In this document: in pieces, positions 55,782 to 64,000 of the stretch
Numbering within the stretch: position 1 is the first letter of the stretch
Layout: each line of letters starts with the position of its first letter
Assembly (NCBI RefSeq): GCF_014647855.1
Contig: NZ_BMPZ01000010.1
Location: 1 to 64,000, forward strand
Source: Shewanella gelidii
GTDB taxonomy: Bacteria > Pseudomonadota > Gammaproteobacteria > Enterobacterales > Shewanellaceae
DNA: 64,000 nt
Direction: 5' to 3'
Made by a program: the position numbers and the translations under genes
The notes under the pieces: model-generated
The model's database searches: none
Told to the model about the DNA's origin: nothing
What the model saw: only the letters and a program-made list of their open reading frames with translations

Positions 55782-57431
55782 ATGGAACGCGAATCAATGG
55801 ATTTCGATGTTGTAATTGTGGGTGCGGGACCAGCAGGCTTAGCAACAGCATGCCGCCTCATGCAAATTTCTCAAAACTCGGATCAAGAAATCAGTGTCTG
55901 TGTTGTAGAAAAAGGCTCCGAAGTAGGCGCACATATCCTATCGGGTGCGGTATTTGAACCCAAAGTTCTAGACGAGCTGTTCAGCGATTGGCGTGAAAAA
56001 GGTGCACCGTTACACACGAAGGTTGATCATGACGATATCTACATGCTCAGCTCTGATAAAGACTCCAAAACCGTCCCTCACAGCTTGGTTCCTAAAACCA
56101 TGCACAATGATGACAACTACATTATTAGTGTGGGCAACTTAGCCCGCTGGCTGGCCGAACAAGCTGAAGCTTTAGGTGTCGAGATTTTCCCAGGCTTTGC
56201 CGCAAGCGAACTGTTATTCAACGACGATGGCAGCGTTAAAGGCATTCTCATTGGCGATATGGGCGTCGGGGAAAATGGCGAAGAAAAAGATAGCTACGAA
56301 CCCGGTATGGAACTACACGCAAAATATACCGTATTTGGTGAAGGCTGCCGTGGCCATTTAGGTAAACAGCTAATCGAAAAATTCCATTTAGACAATGGAA
56401 AAACAGCGCAGCACTATGGCCTTGGTTTTAAAGAGATGTGGACCATTCCAGCCGAACAACACCAACTGGGTAAAGTGGTTCACACCGGCGGCTGGCCGTT
56501 AACCCAAGGTGCTTCTGGTGGTGGCTTTCTCTACCATTTAGAAAACAATCAGGTCGCTGTTGGGCTGATTGTTGATTTAAACTACAAGAACCCGCACCTC
56601 AGTCCATTTGACGAATTCCAGCGCTATAAAACCCACCCGGTCATCGCCCAGTATTTAAAAGGCGGCGAGCGCGTTGCTTATGGCGCAAGGGCCATTACCA
56701 AAGGCGGCTTAAATTCACTGCCTAAAATGAGCTTCCCAGGCGGTCTCATCATTGGCTGTGACGCCGGCACACTCAACTTTGCCAAAATTAAGGGCACACA
56801 TACCGCGATGAAAAGCGGCATGCTCGCAGCAGAAACTCTTGCAGAAGGCTTAATTGCAGGTGTTGATGGCGGCAAGGATTTAAACTGCTACCAAAATAAA
56901 TTTGACCAGAGTTGGCTTGCAGAAGAGTTACATTGTTCACGCAATTTTGGTCCCGCGATGCATAAATTCGGTACCTTCTTGGGCGGCGCATTCAATTATA
57001 TCGACCAAAATTGGTTTGGCGGCAAACTCCCGATCACCTTGCGAGACACCAATGAAGATTATGCCCAAATGGCTCCTGCTTCTGACTTTGCTAAAATCGA
57101 TTACCCAAAGCCAGACGGTCAATTGAGTTTTGACAAGCTATCATCTGTTTATTTGTCGAGCACTTTTCATGAAGAAGACCAGCCTTGTCACTTAAAGCTC
57201 ACTGACAAAGGGGTTCCCATTAAAGTGAATCTCGAGAAGTATGATGAGCCAGCACAAAGATATTGCCCTGCTGGAGTTTATGAAATTGTAGAAGAAGCAG
57301 GTGAATCTAAACTTGTCATTAACGGCCAGAACTGCATTCATTGCAAAACCTGTGATATTAAAGATCCAAGCCAAAATATCACTTGGGTAACACCTGAAGG
57401 TGGCGGTGGTCCAAATTACCCGAATATGTAG
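55782..57431 (+). CDS. electron transfer flavoprotein-ubiquinone oxidoreductase
   Basis: 549 aa. It passes electrons from reduced ETF (fatty acid and amino acid catabolism) to the quinone pool at the membrane. FAD site: VVIVGAGPAGLATACRL. The GAHILSGAVFEP and FGEGCRGHLGKQL blocks are typical of the family. The C-terminal [4Fe-4S] site is CIHCKTCDIKDP, with a fourth Cys upstream (YCPAGVYE). GAGGT lies 6 bp before the start. ETF subunits are not in the window. Confidence 0.97.
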   Translation: MERESMDFDVVIVGAGPAGLATACRLMQISQNSDQEISVCVVEKGSEVGAHILSGAVFEPKVLDELFSDWREKGAPLHTKVDHDDIYMLSSDKDSKTVPHSLVPKTMHNDDNYIISVGNLARWLAEQAEALGVEIFPGFAASELLFNDDGSVKGILIGDMGVGENGEEKDSYEPGMELHAKYTVFGEGCRGHLGKQLIEKFHLDNGKTAQHYGLGFKEMWTIPAEQHQLGKVVHTGGWPLTQGASGGGFLYHLENNQVAVGLIVDLNYKNPHLSPFDEFQRYKTHPVIAQYLKGGERVAYGARAITKGGLNSLPKMSFPGGLIIGCDAGTLNFAKIKGTHTAMKSGMLAAETLAEGLIAGVDGGKDLNCYQNKFDQSWLAEELHCSRNFGPAMHKFGTFLGGAFNYIDQNWFGGKLPITLRDTNEDYAQMAPASDFAKIDYPKPDGQLSFDKLSSVYLSSTFHEEDQPCHLKLTDKGVPIKVNLEKYDEPAQRYCPAGVYEIVEEAGESKLVINGQNCIHCKTCDIKDPSQNITWVTPEGGGGPNYPNM

Positions 57432-57448
57432 GTCTGTAAAAAACTCAC

Positions 57449-57476
57449 AAAAAAGGTCGCAATTGCGACCTTTTTT
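57449..57476 (+). terminator. terminator after ETF-QO
   Basis: AAGGTCGCAATTGCGACCTT is a 20-bp palindrome flanked by A and T runs (T6 after). It can serve rightward ETF-QO and leftward DUF4870 transcripts. Confidence 0.95.
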
Positions 57477-57502
57477 CATGTTCTGATAGCATCAAAAGTC
57501 GA

Positions 57503-57868
57503 TTATTTTAGAAATTTAATTGTTAAAGGGTATTGATAGAGCTTGCCTTCACTGGCTTTGACAATTGCAATAATGGTCACGACAATATCTAACAATCCGA
57601 TAGCAGCGAGCAATAAAAATCCGATACCGATGAATGCCAAAACGCCACTAATCAAAGCGTAAATAAGCAAGCTAATTTTAAAGTTCAAACAATTTTTGCC
57701 ACATGCGTTTACAAACGGCATTTCATCACGCTTCATGAGCCATACAATCAGCGGTCCCAATATATTTCCCATTGGGATCATATAGCCAGCAAAGCTTGCG
57801 CCATGCAAAATCATGGCGATATTCTTTTCATCTTGATTTAGCGAGCTATGCTCCGAGTATCCTTCCAT
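57503..57868 (-). CDS. DUF4870 membrane protein
   Basis: 121 aa. Three hydrophobic helices (about 22-45, 63-82 and 84-103). The NILGPLIVWLMKRDEMPFVN block is the DUF4870 signature. Function unknown. It is single-gene, 32 bp from the MOSC gene upstream and converging with ETF-QO. Confidence 0.88.
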   Translation of the reverse strand: MEGYSEHSSLNQDEKNIAMILHGASFAGYMIPMGNILGPLIVWLMKRDEMPFVNACGKNCLNFKISLLIYALISGVLAFIGIGFLLLAAIGLLDIVVTIIAIVKASEGKLYQYPLTIKFLK

Positions 57869-57900
57869 TCCTACACCTTCAACCTTTCACTTCATCTGTG

Positions 57901-58602
57901 CTACGTCGCCATTTGACCGGTGAGACGCATTTGCCAATTTTCAATCGTGCCATGTTCAAGCCGACAAGCCAAACTCTGGCGCCAACTTTCAGCCAAACCA
58001 TCAGCTTTCAGTAACCTTTGATATTGTGCCGCATCAAACGACTCTGAAAAATAAATCGCCATGGCCTCGGCAATACTAATGTCAGACGTTCGTTGTCGCC
58101 TAAGAATTCTATCACTGCGACGAATGGTGCCTGTTTCAAATACTCGATAAAACCAACCACATCTAGCACTCTGCTGCATCTTAAGCGCAAAACCCTCATG
58201 CCCAAATTGTAAATTCAATTTAAAACACGGTGCTCTAGGCTGAGTCACTTGCACAACGACTTCACCAATTTGCAAAACATCACCAATGTTCACTTGGTTT
58301 TCAAGCAAGCCAACCGTACTGATATTTTCTCCCATACTCGGAGAATCCTTCATGGACGACAGCATGCCCCATTCATGATATTGATTATAATGTTCTCGAG
58401 GAAAATGATGCAGCACTCGGTCTTCACCACCATGATGGCGACGATCGGCTTGCCAATCACCTTGAACTCTATCTTGCTTTACGACTAAAAAGGGTTGTGG
58501 CTGCTTTTGGTCAATTGCACTCTCTAGCCCATCGACAAATTTAGTATCGCTGCCTGCAAAAAGTCCTGAAATACGATTCACTATCTGAGTAGCTTCTGAC
58601 AT
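57901..58602 (-). CDS. MOSC-domain protein (YiiM type)
   Basis: 233 aa from the ATG at 58602, preceded by AAGGAAGG; 15 further codons are open. MOSC core: DRRHHGGEDRVLHHFPREHY and the conserved Cys in QPRAPCFKL, which binds sulfur or metal-sulfur cofactor. The C-terminal 3-alpha domain is present (about 165-210). YiiM-type proteins reduce N-hydroxylated bases using Moco. That link fits the nearby moa-mod block, though the genes are separate. Activity here is inferred from the family. Confidence 0.9.
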   Translation of the reverse strand: MSEATQIVNRISGLFAGSDTKFVDGLESAIDQKQPQPFLVVKQDRVQGDWQADRRHHGGEDRVLHHFPREHYNQYHEWGMLSSMKDSPSMGENISTVGLLENQVNIGDVLQIGEVVVQVTQPRAPCFKLNLQFGHEGFALKMQQSARCGWFYRVFETGTIRRSDRILRRQRTSDISIAEAMAIYFSESFDAAQYQRLLKADGLAESWRQSLACRLEHGTIENWQMRLTGQMAT

Positions 58603-58707
58603 CGAAACAACCTTCCTTAGGTTCTTGAGCACATGTAGAAACTTCATACTAACAAAGCAAATCTAAATACCAAGTGAACAGTTCTCTTGTTCAACAATCA
58701 AACAGGC

Positions 58708-58742
58708 AAAAAAAACCTGCACAACAGAGGGCTGCTGGCAGG
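58708..58742 (-). terminator. intrinsic terminator of the putative small RNA
   Basis: Stem CCTGC/GCAGG with two further inner pairs, then CTG/CAG around a 4-nt loop, interrupted by one bulge and one mismatch, followed by T8. Confidence 0.8.
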
Positions 58743-58787
58743 CGGAATCAGAGGACCTTGGGAGCTTACATAAAAAAACATAAAGAC
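58708..58787 (-). ncRNA. putative ~80-nt PhoB-activated small RNA
   Basis: A Pho box and a -10 (TATTCT, 58799-58794) would start transcription near 58787 on the minus strand. About 80 nt later a hairpin (stem CCTGC/GCAGG extended by short inner pairs, 58716-58742) is followed by eight T (58715-58708), a textbook intrinsic terminator of an Hfq-type small RNA. No ribosome site or convincing protein lies in between; a 27-codon frame runs through the terminator and is unlikely. It could partly read through into the MOSC gene. Not recognised as a known RNA. Confidence 0.6.
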
Positions 58788-58809
58788 AGCTTTAGAATAC
58801 CGAGACCAT

Positions 58810-58849
58810 GTGACGCTTCGGTGACTTATCGATGACAAAAAGATGACAG
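58810..58849 (-). promoter_or_regulatory. tandem Pho box (four half-sites)
   Basis: Reading the minus strand, four 7-mers occur every 11 bp: CTGTCAT, TTGTCAT, AAGTCAC and GCGTCAC. This is the PhoB direct-repeat pattern. The last 7-mer ends 10 bp before the -10 (TATTCT), exactly the spacing of the E. coli phoA promoter, where the Pho box replaces the -35. Confidence 0.75.
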
Positions 58850-58923
58850 GAAAATAAAGGACATATGAGTCACGGAGTTAAAAAGCTTTAGCTGCAGAGT
58901 TTTGAGGGCTGGCTGTATGCCGA

Positions 58924-59184
58924 TTACGCCTCTTTAAAACAGCGTTGAATCATAAAACCACAAACAGCCGCCAGACCAAAGAACAGCAATGAAAACGCCA
59001 ACGCACCCAATATAAATACAAACTGACCAGTCTTATCACTTACAACAATTTCATAGATACCGTAAAACATTCCAAAACCAGCCAAAGAAAAAAATAGCAA
59101 GCCAATTAACATTGAAAAGAATACAAATGGCTTTTGCAGGCGCCTAAATTGCAACCCCATTAAAATGGCTTCGATTAGGCCCAT
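58924..59184 (-). CDS. hypothetical two-helix membrane protein
   Basis: 86 aa with two membrane helices (about 20-47 and 54-78) and a short charged C-terminus. No family recognised. It lies 37 bp downstream of the PfkB-family kinase gene on the same strand and could be cotranscribed. There is no obvious signal for function. Confidence 0.7.
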   Translation of the reverse strand: MGLIEAILMGLQFRRLQKPFVFFSMLIGLLFFSLAGFGMFYGIYEIVVSDKTGQFVFILGALAFSLLFFGLAAVCGFMIQRCFKEA

Positions 59185-59221
59185 GATGCTTCCTTAGACA
59201 AATAGCTGCGGCACTATGGCT

Positions 59222-60067
59222 TTACTTCATTGGTTGCAGGTATTGCTTTAAATCTATACCCGGTATAGAGCTTTCGCTGGCTACAGCAAAACTTGACCAC
59301 ATTGAACCTTCTTGCATCGCTTGTACGATAGAGGCCCCCGAAGTTAATCCATGGATTACGCCTGCAGCATAAGCATCGCCAGCGCCTGTCGTATCGACAA
59401 CGTTCGCAGCAACGGCATCCACTTGGTCATGGGACTGTGAAGTATAAACTGTTGCACCATTCTCACCGTCAGTGACAATAAAATATTGTAATGATTCTCC
59501 GGCAATCGACATGGCAAACTCCCACATCGAGAGCCCAGTTCGCTCATACATATCCGATAAAGAAGCAATCAACACATGACAGGGACGAGCTCGGTCATCT
59601 TTGGCAAGTTGAGCAACGACTAGGCTGTAAGGCAACGCTGTACGAGCCCAACTCACAGCCCCTTCATAAGAGGAATTGATATAAAGAGCATCCCATTGTT
59701 GCCAGTTTGGTGGTGCAGGTAATTCAAAAATAGGTCGCTCTGGTCGAATAATTGTTCGTTCGCCATCAGGAGTCATGACGAGCAACATCTCGCAGGTATT
59801 TCCAGGGCGTCGTTGGATCATATGGCAGTCGATACCCTGAGTTGAAGCCTCTGCAAGCAACCAATCTCCTATCTCATCACGACCCACTTGGCTAACCAGT
59901 GCGACGCGATGCCCTGCCCATACCAGGCCAATACCTGTGTTGGCGCCACCACCACCAAGGCGTTGACCACCGTCTTGATAGTGAAATCGGCCTCCGGTTC
60001 TCAATGCCTTATTTAACAAAAGAATTCGGTCACAGTTCAAATTTGCCAACAATAAAATATTCGCCAT
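59222..60067 (-). CDS. PfkB-family carbohydrate/nucleoside kinase
   Basis: 281 aa from the ATG at 60067 (GGGAAG 4 bp upstream); seven more codons are open. PfkB signature 2, DTTGAGDAYAAGV, contains the catalytic Asp. The N-terminal GGGGANTGIGLVWAG and VSQVGRDEIGDW match signature 1. It phosphorylates a sugar or nucleoside; no transporter or regulator nearby indicates which. Ribokinase-like overall length. Confidence 0.9.
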   Translation of the reverse strand: MANILLLANLNCDRILLLNKALRTGGRFHYQDGGQRLGGGGANTGIGLVWAGHRVALVSQVGRDEIGDWLLAEASTQGIDCHMIQRRPGNTCEMLLVMTPDGERTIIRPERPIFELPAPPNWQQWDALYINSSYEGAVSWARTALPYSLVVAQLAKDDRARPCHVLIASLSDMYERTGLSMWEFAMSIAGESLQYFIVTDGENGATVYTSQSHDQVDAVAANVVDTTGAGDAYAAGVIHGLTSGASIVQAMQEGSMWSSFAVASESSIPGIDLKQYLQPMK

Positions 60068-60177
60068 ATTCTTCCCTAATATCAGCACCTTATTTTTATA
60101 TCAACGCGCTGATGAATTGCTTAGTTCCTGCTATAATCACCGGGACAATGTATCAATATACACGACCCAATTGACTC

Positions 60178-60630
60178 ATGATGCCACTAGATAACGACGC
60201 TCTTCGCCATATTCAATGGCATCCTTATCCCGATAGAAAAGAAATGAAGGCCTTTTATAAACGCCACATGCCTTACGCTCGAATGCTCAAAAAAGAAGCT
60301 GCTGCAGGCCTATACCAAGGCCATCAGCTCATTGCATGTGTTCGTTTTCGCCCTGTCGGAAAGTTCACACTCGTCACAGGCTTGTGTGTTCATCCCAACT
60401 TGCGAGGGCAAGGGGTCGCTACAGAGCTACTGCACCGCTGCCAAGGCTTTATGGCCTATCACCAGTTTTTTGTCTTTACCGACCCGTCACTGCAAAAATT
60501 CTATCAGAGTTTAGGGTTTCACCAATCGACGGAAACACCCAATGATATCCAACAATTATACTGTCGCTATCACTCACCGGACAGACCGCTAAAAATTTTA
60601 TCTTATCAAGCACCAGCGCAATTTACTTGA
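60178..60630 (+). CDS. GNAT-family N-acetyltransferase
   Basis: 150 aa. The acetyl-CoA binding motif A is LCVHPNLRGQGVATELLHRC (Q/R-x-x-G-x-G/A). Motif B follows near FVFTDPSLQKFYQSLGF. Substrate unknown. No good ribosome site precedes either of the two adjacent ATG codons at the start. Divergent from the PfkB-type gene. Confidence 0.88.
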   Translation: MMPLDNDALRHIQWHPYPDRKEMKAFYKRHMPYARMLKKEAAAGLYQGHQLIACVRFRPVGKFTLVTGLCVHPNLRGQGVATELLHRCQGFMAYHQFFVFTDPSLQKFYQSLGFHQSTETPNDIQQLYCRYHSPDRPLKILSYQAPAQFT

Positions 60631-60917
60631 CTTCACAGCCTAAGTTTCGCCCACAATGTATAGCGGCTTAGAACCCAAATACTTATTTCCTCAACTTTTC
60701 AGCCACTTAAATTGACTAAAAAGTAGCAATTTGTCTTGTAGGATCACAAAATTAATCTTTCAAGAGTGTTAAGTTTATGTTTCTGAAATTAAAAGCAAAT
60801 ATTATCAAAATCTAATATCGGATACGCTTGCAAGCATGATGATGTATGGTCAACAGTATGGTAAGTAACTGTTAATCTGTGCAAAATAGGGCTCCGATAT
60901 AACACAGGAAGTGAATT

Positions 60918-61223
60918 TTGAAAGATTTAATTATTCTCGCCATTTTAATTTTTGCCGGCTGGAGCTATTACCAAGATCACGTTGCCGAGCAACCACTAGA
61001 ACTCAGTCAATTCATTCAATCTTCCATTGCAAAATCCGATATCGAGCCCGAATACGTCAGCTCACTGTCCTCTTCACACACTGAGTTTCAATGTGATGGC
61101 AGAAAATACTGTTCACAGATGACTTCGAAAAGGGAAGCCCTCTTTTTCCACCACAACTGTCCAGGAACGCTCATGGATGGCGATGCAGATGACCAACCCT
61201 GCGAGAACTCGAATAGATTCTAA
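60918..61223 (+). CDS. excalibur-domain membrane/exported protein
   Basis: 101 aa starting at a TTG with GGAAG 6 bp upstream. An N-terminal hydrophobic segment (about 3-17) is a signal anchor. The C-terminal excalibur domain (about 57-97) shows FQCDGRKYCSQMTS, then NCPGTLMDGDADDQPCE, with four cysteines and the acidic DxDxDD-like calcium-binding loop. Function unknown; excalibur domains are often extracytoplasmic. No ATG start exists in frame nearby. Confidence 0.75.
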   Translation: MKDLIILAILIFAGWSYYQDHVAEQPLELSQFIQSSIAKSDIEPEYVSSLSSSHTEFQCDGRKYCSQMTSKREALFFHHNCPGTLMDGDADDQPCENSNRF

Positions 61224-61858
61224 GTTTTAAATGCTTTCTCTAATGGCGAAACGGCCACTGACGATGGCCATCCTCATATTGAAGTGAACTGAGTATCGCG
61301 AACGGCAAATATCAATAAAGCACTAGTGTGCACATCGCGGAATTACCGCACCCGTCCTCTCTCATAACGCCCAGCATGCCAATTAGGGCACCGTCACAAG
61401 TTTCAGCGCTTTCCACTTTCGCCTCAGCGTTCCGGTATCAATGATTAACTATCGTGTGAATCAAATGCACTTCATTCACAGAACAATTGCCGGCAATCAT
61501 GATCGTGATGGCCTTATCTAGCCCCAAATCGCTGAATAATTTACCCATAACACAGTACTGGCTTAGAGGTCATACTGCACAGGCACATTAAACTGCTCAT
61601 CGAACTCATATGGGCTGATTCACCAAACTCAATGCCATTTTTGCGACTTGAGTCACGACAAACTCAATCATAACCTCGTAAATTACAAATTAGAGCATAA
61701 ACTCTAATTTGTAGATAAATACAACAATTCAAAAGACCGCCACACCAACGAAAATAATAAAGGCGTGTCTATTCCAGTCTCTGTGCCCCTCAGAATCGAC
61801 TTCAGCGTCCAAAGAAACATATTCAAGGTTTAAAGATTTATAAATTAAGGGGTAACCA
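61224..61858. other. 635-bp region without a recognised gene
   Basis: On the minus strand several short frames shift between each other, for example one reading MGKLFSDLGLDKAITIMIAG (36 aa) and another ISPYEFDEQFNVPVQYDL. This looks like decayed coding sequence rather than a live gene, but no parent family is recognised. A perfect 11-bp inverted repeat lies near its right end. The base composition is mixed and no repeats of known mobile elements were seen. Confidence 0.45.
61685..61712. promoter_or_regulatory. perfect 11-bp inverted repeat upstream of the HypB-like gene
   Basis: ACAAATTAGAG and CTCTAATTTGT flank a 6-nt loop (CATAAA). It is too AT-rich and lacks a T-tract for a good terminator. 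It may be an operator for the hypB-like gene, 147 bp downstream. Confidence 0.55.
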
Positions 61859-62530
61859 ATGGAAAAATTTAAAGTACTGGAAATCAAAGAAAGTATATTT
61901 GATAACAACGACAAGCGAGCAGAGCTGCTCCGTGCTGAGTTAAAACAAGACAAGTTGTTCTTACTTAATCTAATGTCTTCACCTGGTTCAGGCAAAACAA
62001 CCACACTGGTCAGCACCATCAATCATCTAAAGGATGATCTAAACATTGGCATTATGGAGGCAGATATTGATTCAGATGTCGATGCCCATACTATCGCAAA
62101 CACCGGCACAAAAGTAATTCAACTCCATACTGGCGGGATGTGCCACCTCGATGCCGAGATGACAAAGCAAGGACTCAATGGTTTAGATGCTAAATCTCTT
62201 GATCTCGTGGTTCTAGAGAATGTTGGCAACCTCGTATGCCCTGCCGAGTTTGATACCGGTGCCGTTAAAAATGCCATGATCCTCAGCGTTCCCGAAGGGG
62301 ATGATAAACCACTTAAATACCCCCTCATGTTTTCCATTGTAGACGTTTTACTGATAAACAAAATCGACACCATCGGCGTATTTGATTTTGATATTGCAGC
62401 TGTTGAAGCGCGAGCAAAAAAGCTTAACCCAAACATTCAAGTCATCCCGATTTCCGCGAGAACAGGAGAAGGTATCGAGCAATGGGCTGATTGGTTACAC
62501 ACCCAAGTTCACGCTTGGCAAAACCACTAG
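61859..62530 (+). CDS. hypB: HypB-like nickel-insertion GTPase
   Basis: 223 aa SIMIBI GTPase. G1/P-loop is MSSPGSGKTTT, followed by the dimer metal-site block GGMCHLDAEM, ENVGNLVCPAEFDTG and the G4 LLINKIDT. It lacks the N-terminal CxxCGC high-affinity nickel site and any His stretch, so it is a minimal HypB core. HypB helps load nickel into [NiFe] hydrogenase. No other hyp gene or hydrogenase is in the window, although the region continues to the right. Its ribosome site is AGGGG or AAGGGG about 6 bp upstream. Confidence 0.88.
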   Translation: MEKFKVLEIKESIFDNNDKRAELLRAELKQDKLFLLNLMSSPGSGKTTTLVSTINHLKDDLNIGIMEADIDSDVDAHTIANTGTKVIQLHTGGMCHLDAEMTKQGLNGLDAKSLDLVVLENVGNLVCPAEFDTGAVKNAMILSVPEGDDKPLKYPLMFSIVDVLLINKIDTIGVFDFDIAAVEARAKKLNPNIQVIPISARTGEGIEQWADWLHTQVHAWQNH

Positions 62531-62553
62531 TCTAGGGAAAGCGAGGAATCCAT

Positions 62554-64000
62554 ATGAAAATGGTCAAAAGCAAGGTACTTGACTTTGCCAACAAGATTAG
62601 CCGCACAAAGCGCGGTTCTCGAAACGGCGTCACCAGTGACGACCCAGAATATAAAATACTCGAGCCGATCCTATCCGAAGAAATGGCAGAAGTCGCCTTA
62701 TGCTTAGAGTTACGCAAACCCAAGTCTGCCCAGCAAGTTGCCTTATTGTGTGGCAAGCAAGAAGCTGAAACCGAAAAGCTTCTGTGGGAAATCGCCATGG
62801 TCGGTGCCGCATTTGTCAACGAAATCGATGGCGTCGACCAATACTGGATTGATGTTTGGGTTCCCGGTCATATGGAAATGATCGTCAACAATAAAGAGCT
62901 GATTCAAAAATATCCGCAACTTGGCGAAGCTTTTGATGCTTTTGGTAAGAAGAAAGGTCCTTTAGCTGCGGGGAATATTCCCGTTGGCTCTGGCCCAATG
63001 CGGATCATTCCCATCCAAACAGCCATCGATGGCGAAACCAAAAGTGCTTCGTATGAAGAAGTATCTAAATATCTGAATGACAATGATATCTTCTCCCTCT
63101 CAGACTGTGCTTGCCGCACATCGCGCGAGGCAATGGGTGAGGGGTGCGGCCACCTAAAAGAAGATATTTGTATTCAAATGGGGCACGCGGCTGAATACTA
63201 TATTCGTACTGGGCGCGGCCGAAAAATAACTCGAGACGAGGCTTTTGAGGTCATTAAAAAAGCGGAAGATAATGGTCTCATGCACAGCATGCCCAACTTT
63301 GACGGCTCTGGAGAGACCCATGCCATTTGTAACTGCTGCGGCTGTGGATGCTTTGCTTTAAGACTCGCAAGTCAATGGCAAAATCCTGACATGATCCGTT
63401 CAAACTATGTTGTAAAAGTCGATGCTCAAGAGTGTGTTGCTTGTGGCGAGTGTGTTGAGGTTTGCCCAACCAATGCGCTACGACTTGGGCAAAAACTATG
63501 TACAGCACAACCAGAGAAACCGAAAAAACGCGATCTGCCTTACGATACGAAATGGGGCCCAGACAAATGGAACCCAGACTATCGAACAAATAAACAAGTC
63601 GTCGCAGAAGGCGGTTCAAGCCCTTGTAAAGCCGAATGCCCGGCCCATATCGGCATTCAGGGCTACATCAAATTGGCCTCGCAAGGAAAGTATCGAGATG
63701 CTTTGGAGCTCATCAAAAAAGAGAATCCTTTTCCAGCAGTCTGCGGGCGAATTTGTCCGAAAAAATGCGAATCCGACTGCACCCGGGGCGATATTGATAA
63801 TCCAATTGCCATTGATGACATTAAGAAGTTTATTGCCCAGCAAGATCTCAATGCGGAGACACGCTATGTGCCAACAAAAAAGCACCAGTACGACAAAAAA
63901 ATAGCCGTGATTGGGAGCGGCCCAGCGGGTTTAAGCTGTGCTTACTTCCTTGCGGTTGATGGTTATCAAGTTACTGTTTTTGAGAAGCAACCAGCCCTTG
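62554..64000 (+). CDS. multi-domain Fe-S/FAD oxidoreductase, GltD-like (3' truncated by window)
   Basis: 482+ aa, cut by the window end; GAGGA 7 bp upstream of the ATG. The N-terminal part (about 1-180) looks winged-helix-like. A cysteine cluster region follows (C185-x-C187, then GEGCGH and CNCCGCGC near 263). A ferredoxin motif C294-x2-C297-x2-C300-x3-C304-P comes next. From about 365 a GltD-type domain has SPCKAECPAHI and CGRICPKKCESDC cluster ligands, and the FAD site GSGPAGLS begins at 454. This architecture is known from strict anaerobes, where such proteins channel NAD(P)H electrons. It directly follows the HypB-like gene by 23 bp. Confidence 0.87.
   Translation, partial: MKMVKSKVLDFANKISRTKRGSRNGVTSDDPEYKILEPILSEEMAEVALCLELRKPKSAQQVALLCGKQEAETEKLLWEIAMVGAAFVNEIDGVDQYWIDVWVPGHMEMIVNNKELIQKYPQLGEAFDAFGKKKGPLAAGNIPVGSGPMRIIPIQTAIDGETKSASYEEVSKYLNDNDIFSLSDCACRTSREAMGEGCGHLKEDICIQMGHAAEYYIRTGRGRKITRDEAFEVIKKAEDNGLMHSMPNFDGSGETHAICNCCGCGCFALRLASQWQNPDMIRSNYVVKVDAQECVACGECVEVCPTNALRLGQKLCTAQPEKPKKRDLPYDTKWGPDKWNPDYRTNKQVVAEGGSSPCKAECPAHIGIQGYIKLASQGKYRDALELIKKENPFPAVCGRICPKKCESDCTRGDIDNPIAIDDIKKFIAQQDLNAETRYVPTKKHQYDKKIAVIGSGPAGLSCAYFLAVDGYQVTVFEKQPAL

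Noticed and set aside
61729..62022. Minus-strand frame over the hypB start
   Set aside because: It overlaps the clearly conserved HypB P-loop region on the other strand and has no family match.
1..64000. Insertion sequences, prophage, integron or toxin-antitoxin modules
   Set aside because: No transposase, integrase, attC array or paired toxin-antitoxin genes were seen on either strand.

Overview
The window looks like the chromosome of a marine gammaproteobacterium close to Shewanella and its relatives (Alteromonadales). Evidence: the trmA/murI/rRNA-operon neighbourhood, FabR with its operator, a full gspC-N operon between nudE/yrfG and hslR-hslO-pckA, a DUF2986 small protein, and family assignments throughout. 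Genus is uncertain. No insertion sequence, prophage, tRNA or CRISPR array was seen.

Layout. 0-3 kb: an rRNA P1-type promoter fires leftwards off the left edge; then a membrane-anchored RRM protein, murI and trmA (itself with an rRNA-like promoter). 3-8.6 kb: fabR divergent from a fatty acid desaturase whose promoter abuts a FabR palindrome, then an LplT-like transporter, cysQ, nudE and yrfG. 8.7-20.2 kb: one leftward type II secretion operon, gspC to gspN. 20.4-31.5 kb: hslR-hslO, pckA, an M14 peptidase, a methyltransferase, a repeat lipoprotein, a GIY-YIG protein, oligopeptidase B and ribB behind an FMN riboswitch. 31.8-40.2 kb: an NIT-PAS-GGDEF-EAL receptor, ferritin, and an RND permease with its adaptor. 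40.3-42.3 kb: moeA-moeB. 42.4-45.6 kb: a bufferin-type cluster (DUF2282 precursor, MNIO/DUF692 enzyme, DUF2063 partner) running into an ECF sigma factor and a probable anti-sigma factor. 46-49.8 kb: two small proteins (DUF2986 and YqaE/Pmp3), a pseudouridine synthase, and a two-component system with a PepSY-like protein. 49.9-55.5 kb: moaABCDE-modABC, all leftward behind a Moco riboswitch. 55.7-60.6 kb: ETF-ubiquinone oxidoreductase and small accessory genes, with a four-repeat Pho box driving a probable ~80-nt small RNA. 60.9-64 kb: an excalibur protein, a 635-bp gene-free stretch, then a HypB-like GTPase and a large iron-sulfur flavoprotein cut by the right edge.

Functional links. Molybdenum cofactor synthesis and molybdate uptake form one block under a riboswitch. 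The bufferin cluster carries its own sigma/anti-sigma pair and probably handles copper. The most unusual items are the Pho-box small RNA, the self-regulated bufferin cluster, and the HypB/Fe-S flavoprotein pair, which resembles genes of strict anaerobes and may be the front of an acquired redox system continuing past the right edge.
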